The position numbers and the translations under genes are program-made. A DNA stretch of 64,000 bases from Bacillus sp. SJS (lineage in GTDB: Bacteria > Bacillota > Bacilli > Bacillales > Bacillaceae). Positions within the stretch are counted from its first letter, which is position 1; every line of letters starts with the position of its first letter. This document shows positions 62,917 through 64,000 of the stretch, one piece after another. The notes under the pieces are model-generated. The model saw nothing but the letters and a program-made list of their open reading frames with translations, did no database searches and was not told where the DNA came from. Location: assembly GCF_000732485.2 (NCBI RefSeq), contig NZ_JAQV02000031.1, forward strand, positions 248,001 to 312,000, read 5' to 3'.

Positions 62917-64000
62917 TTACACCTTCTTTTTTAATCTTGTGATGAAAAATCCATCTGTTTCAAAATAATGCGGAAGAATTTGCAGTTTTCCGCCGTTGAT
63001 ATATGGGTGAACCTTCTCAGGAAGGAGCTGTTTTAAGGAATGATCTTCTTCAAATTCAGGATGGGACGCCAGGAAATCAGCGATAACCTCTTCATTTTCT
63101 TCCTTATCAATTGTACAAGTACTATAGACCAGTGTACCACCTTTTTTAAGTAAACGCGAAACCGAATCCAGCAGCTCCTGCTGAATGGCAGAAAGCCTGT
63201 TAACATCATTGGCATTTTTTGCATATTTTATATCTGGCTTTCTTCTAATGACACCAAAGCCCGAGCATGGCGCATCCACTAAAATTTTGTCAAATTGAAT
63301 ACCACTGAGTTCTAGTGGAGCCTCCCTCGCATCCATGACTTGAGGAGAAATGTTGAGGAGCCCGGCTCTTTCAGCCTGTTCCTCAATTAGCTTCACTTTG
63401 TGTTTGTGAAGATCCAGTGAAACAATCTCACCAGTCCCTTCCATCAATTCAGCCATATGCAAAGACTTGCCCCCAGGTGCAGCACAAGCATCAAGGACTA
63501 CTTCATTTTTGGCTGGACTTACAGCTCTTGCAGTAAGCATGGAGCTTTCATCCTGAATGGACAGTTTCCCTGCTTTATAAAGTCTGCTTTTAGAAATATT
63601 GCCTCTTTTCAGGATTACCGCATCTTCTGAAAGAACTCCTCGTGCTGCGTCGAAGGATTCTTCTGCCAGACCAGCAACTGCCTCTTCAACGGTAAGGTGC
63701 ATCCGATTTACCCTTGCGGAAGCGACAGGAGGCTTCATATGAACTTCGCACATTTTCTGTGTATCATCCAGTCCATACTGATCCGCCCATTTTTTCACGA
63801 GCCAAACCGGGTGGCTTGTTTCAAGCGCCAAACGTTCAATAGGATCTTCAATTTCATTGAGTGAAGGCACTCCTTCTCTTTGAACAGCACGAAGGACTCC
63901 ATTTACAAATCCGGCAATTCCTTTATGCCCTTTTTTCTTGGAGATTTCGACTGCCTCAAAAAAGATCGCCCTTTCCGGAATGCGGTCAAGATAGATCATT
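62917..64000 (-). CDS. rsmB: 16S rRNA (cytosine-5-)-methyltransferase RsmB (5' end beyond window)
   Basis: RsmB makes m5C967 in 16S rRNA. The window holds the C-terminal 360 or so residues; the family has about 445, so some 85 N-terminal residues lie to the right. The visible part includes the end of the NusB-like domain (GHKGIAGFVNGVLRAVQ), the SAM-binding DACAAPGGKSLHMAE near the middle, DAPCSGFGVIRRKPDIKY and the catalytic Cys in VYSTCTIDKEENEEV. It heads the unit rsmB-rlmN-prpC-prkC-cpgA-rpe. Confidence 0.96.
   Translation of the reverse strand, partial: MIYLDRIPERAIFFEAVEISKKKGHKGIAGFVNGVLRAVQREGVPSLNEIEDPIERLALETSHPVWLVKKWADQYGLDDTQKMCEVHMKPPVASARVNRMHLTVEEAVAGLAEESFDAARGVLSEDAVILKRGNISKSRLYKAGKLSIQDESSMLTARAVSPAKNEVVLDACAAPGGKSLHMAELMEGTGEIVSLDLHKHKVKLIEEQAERAGLLNISPQVMDAREAPLELSGIQFDKILVDAPCSGFGVIRRKPDIKYAKNANDVNRLSAIQQELLDSVSRLLKKGGTLVYSTCTIDKEENEEVIADFLASHPEFEEDHSLKQLLPEKVHPYINGGKLQILPHYFETDGFFITRLKKKV

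Overview
The window is chromosomal DNA of an endospore-forming, flagellated member of the Bacillaceae. It is Bacillus-like but not B. subtilis itself. Evidence: the gene order matches the B. subtilis fla/che - cod - suc - rplS - smc - fap - prkC block almost gene for gene; a spoVM gene of 27 codons is present; start sites show strong GGAGG-type ribosome binding sites with many TTG/GTG starts; and the proteins are of Bacillus type (CodY, FliY, SwrD, YlxF, FakA, CpgA, ThiN). All genes but one (rpmB) are on the minus strand, so the window reads from right (upstream) to left (downstream). Both ends are cut inside genes: flhG on the left, rsmB on the right.

Layout from upstream (right) to downstream (left). 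(1) 64000-56575: rsmB-rlmN-prpC-prkC-cpgA-rpe-thiN, covering rRNA methylation, the PASTA kinase/phosphatase pair and ribosome-assembly GTPase. (2) spoVM, the lone plus-strand rpmB, and the divergent yloU-fakA pair. (3) sdaAB-sdaAA-recG. (4) The fapR-plsX-fabD-fabG-acpP lipid operon with a FapR operator at its promoter, then rnc, smc and ftsY. (5) A 580-base gene-free stretch (39793-40374) with a dispersed GC-rich repeat and a 21-base tandem array. (6) ylxM-ffh, rpsP-khpA, ylqD-rimM-trmD, rplS, lepB, rbgA, rnhB. (7) ylqG-ylqH, sucC-sucD, dprA, topA, trmFO. (8) The xerC-hslV-hslU-codY operon. (9) The fla/che operon from flgB at 19997 to flhG at the left edge, 26 genes for rod, MS ring, C ring, hook, export gate, CheY and the SRP-like GTPase FlhF.

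Together the genes cover flagellar assembly and torque, nutrient-responsive control (CodY), co-translational targeting (Ffh, FtsY, plus FlhF as third SRP-type GTPase), ribosome maturation, fatty-acid and phospholipid initiation, chromosome organisation and sporulation coat formation. No classical mobile element, CRISPR array, prophage, tRNA or rRNA is seen. The less ordinary content lies between genes: two families of dispersed GC-rich repeats, the 21-base array, hairpins at flagellar gene junctions, an inverted repeat over the cod promoter, and a 50-codon ORF in the topA leader. The ylqG-ylqH pair also stands out, resembling a free-standing FliK/FlhB-C module. Start sites were re-chosen by hand where ribosome binding sites and family comparison disagreed with the longest ORF. 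Family comparisons are from memory; no database search was run.
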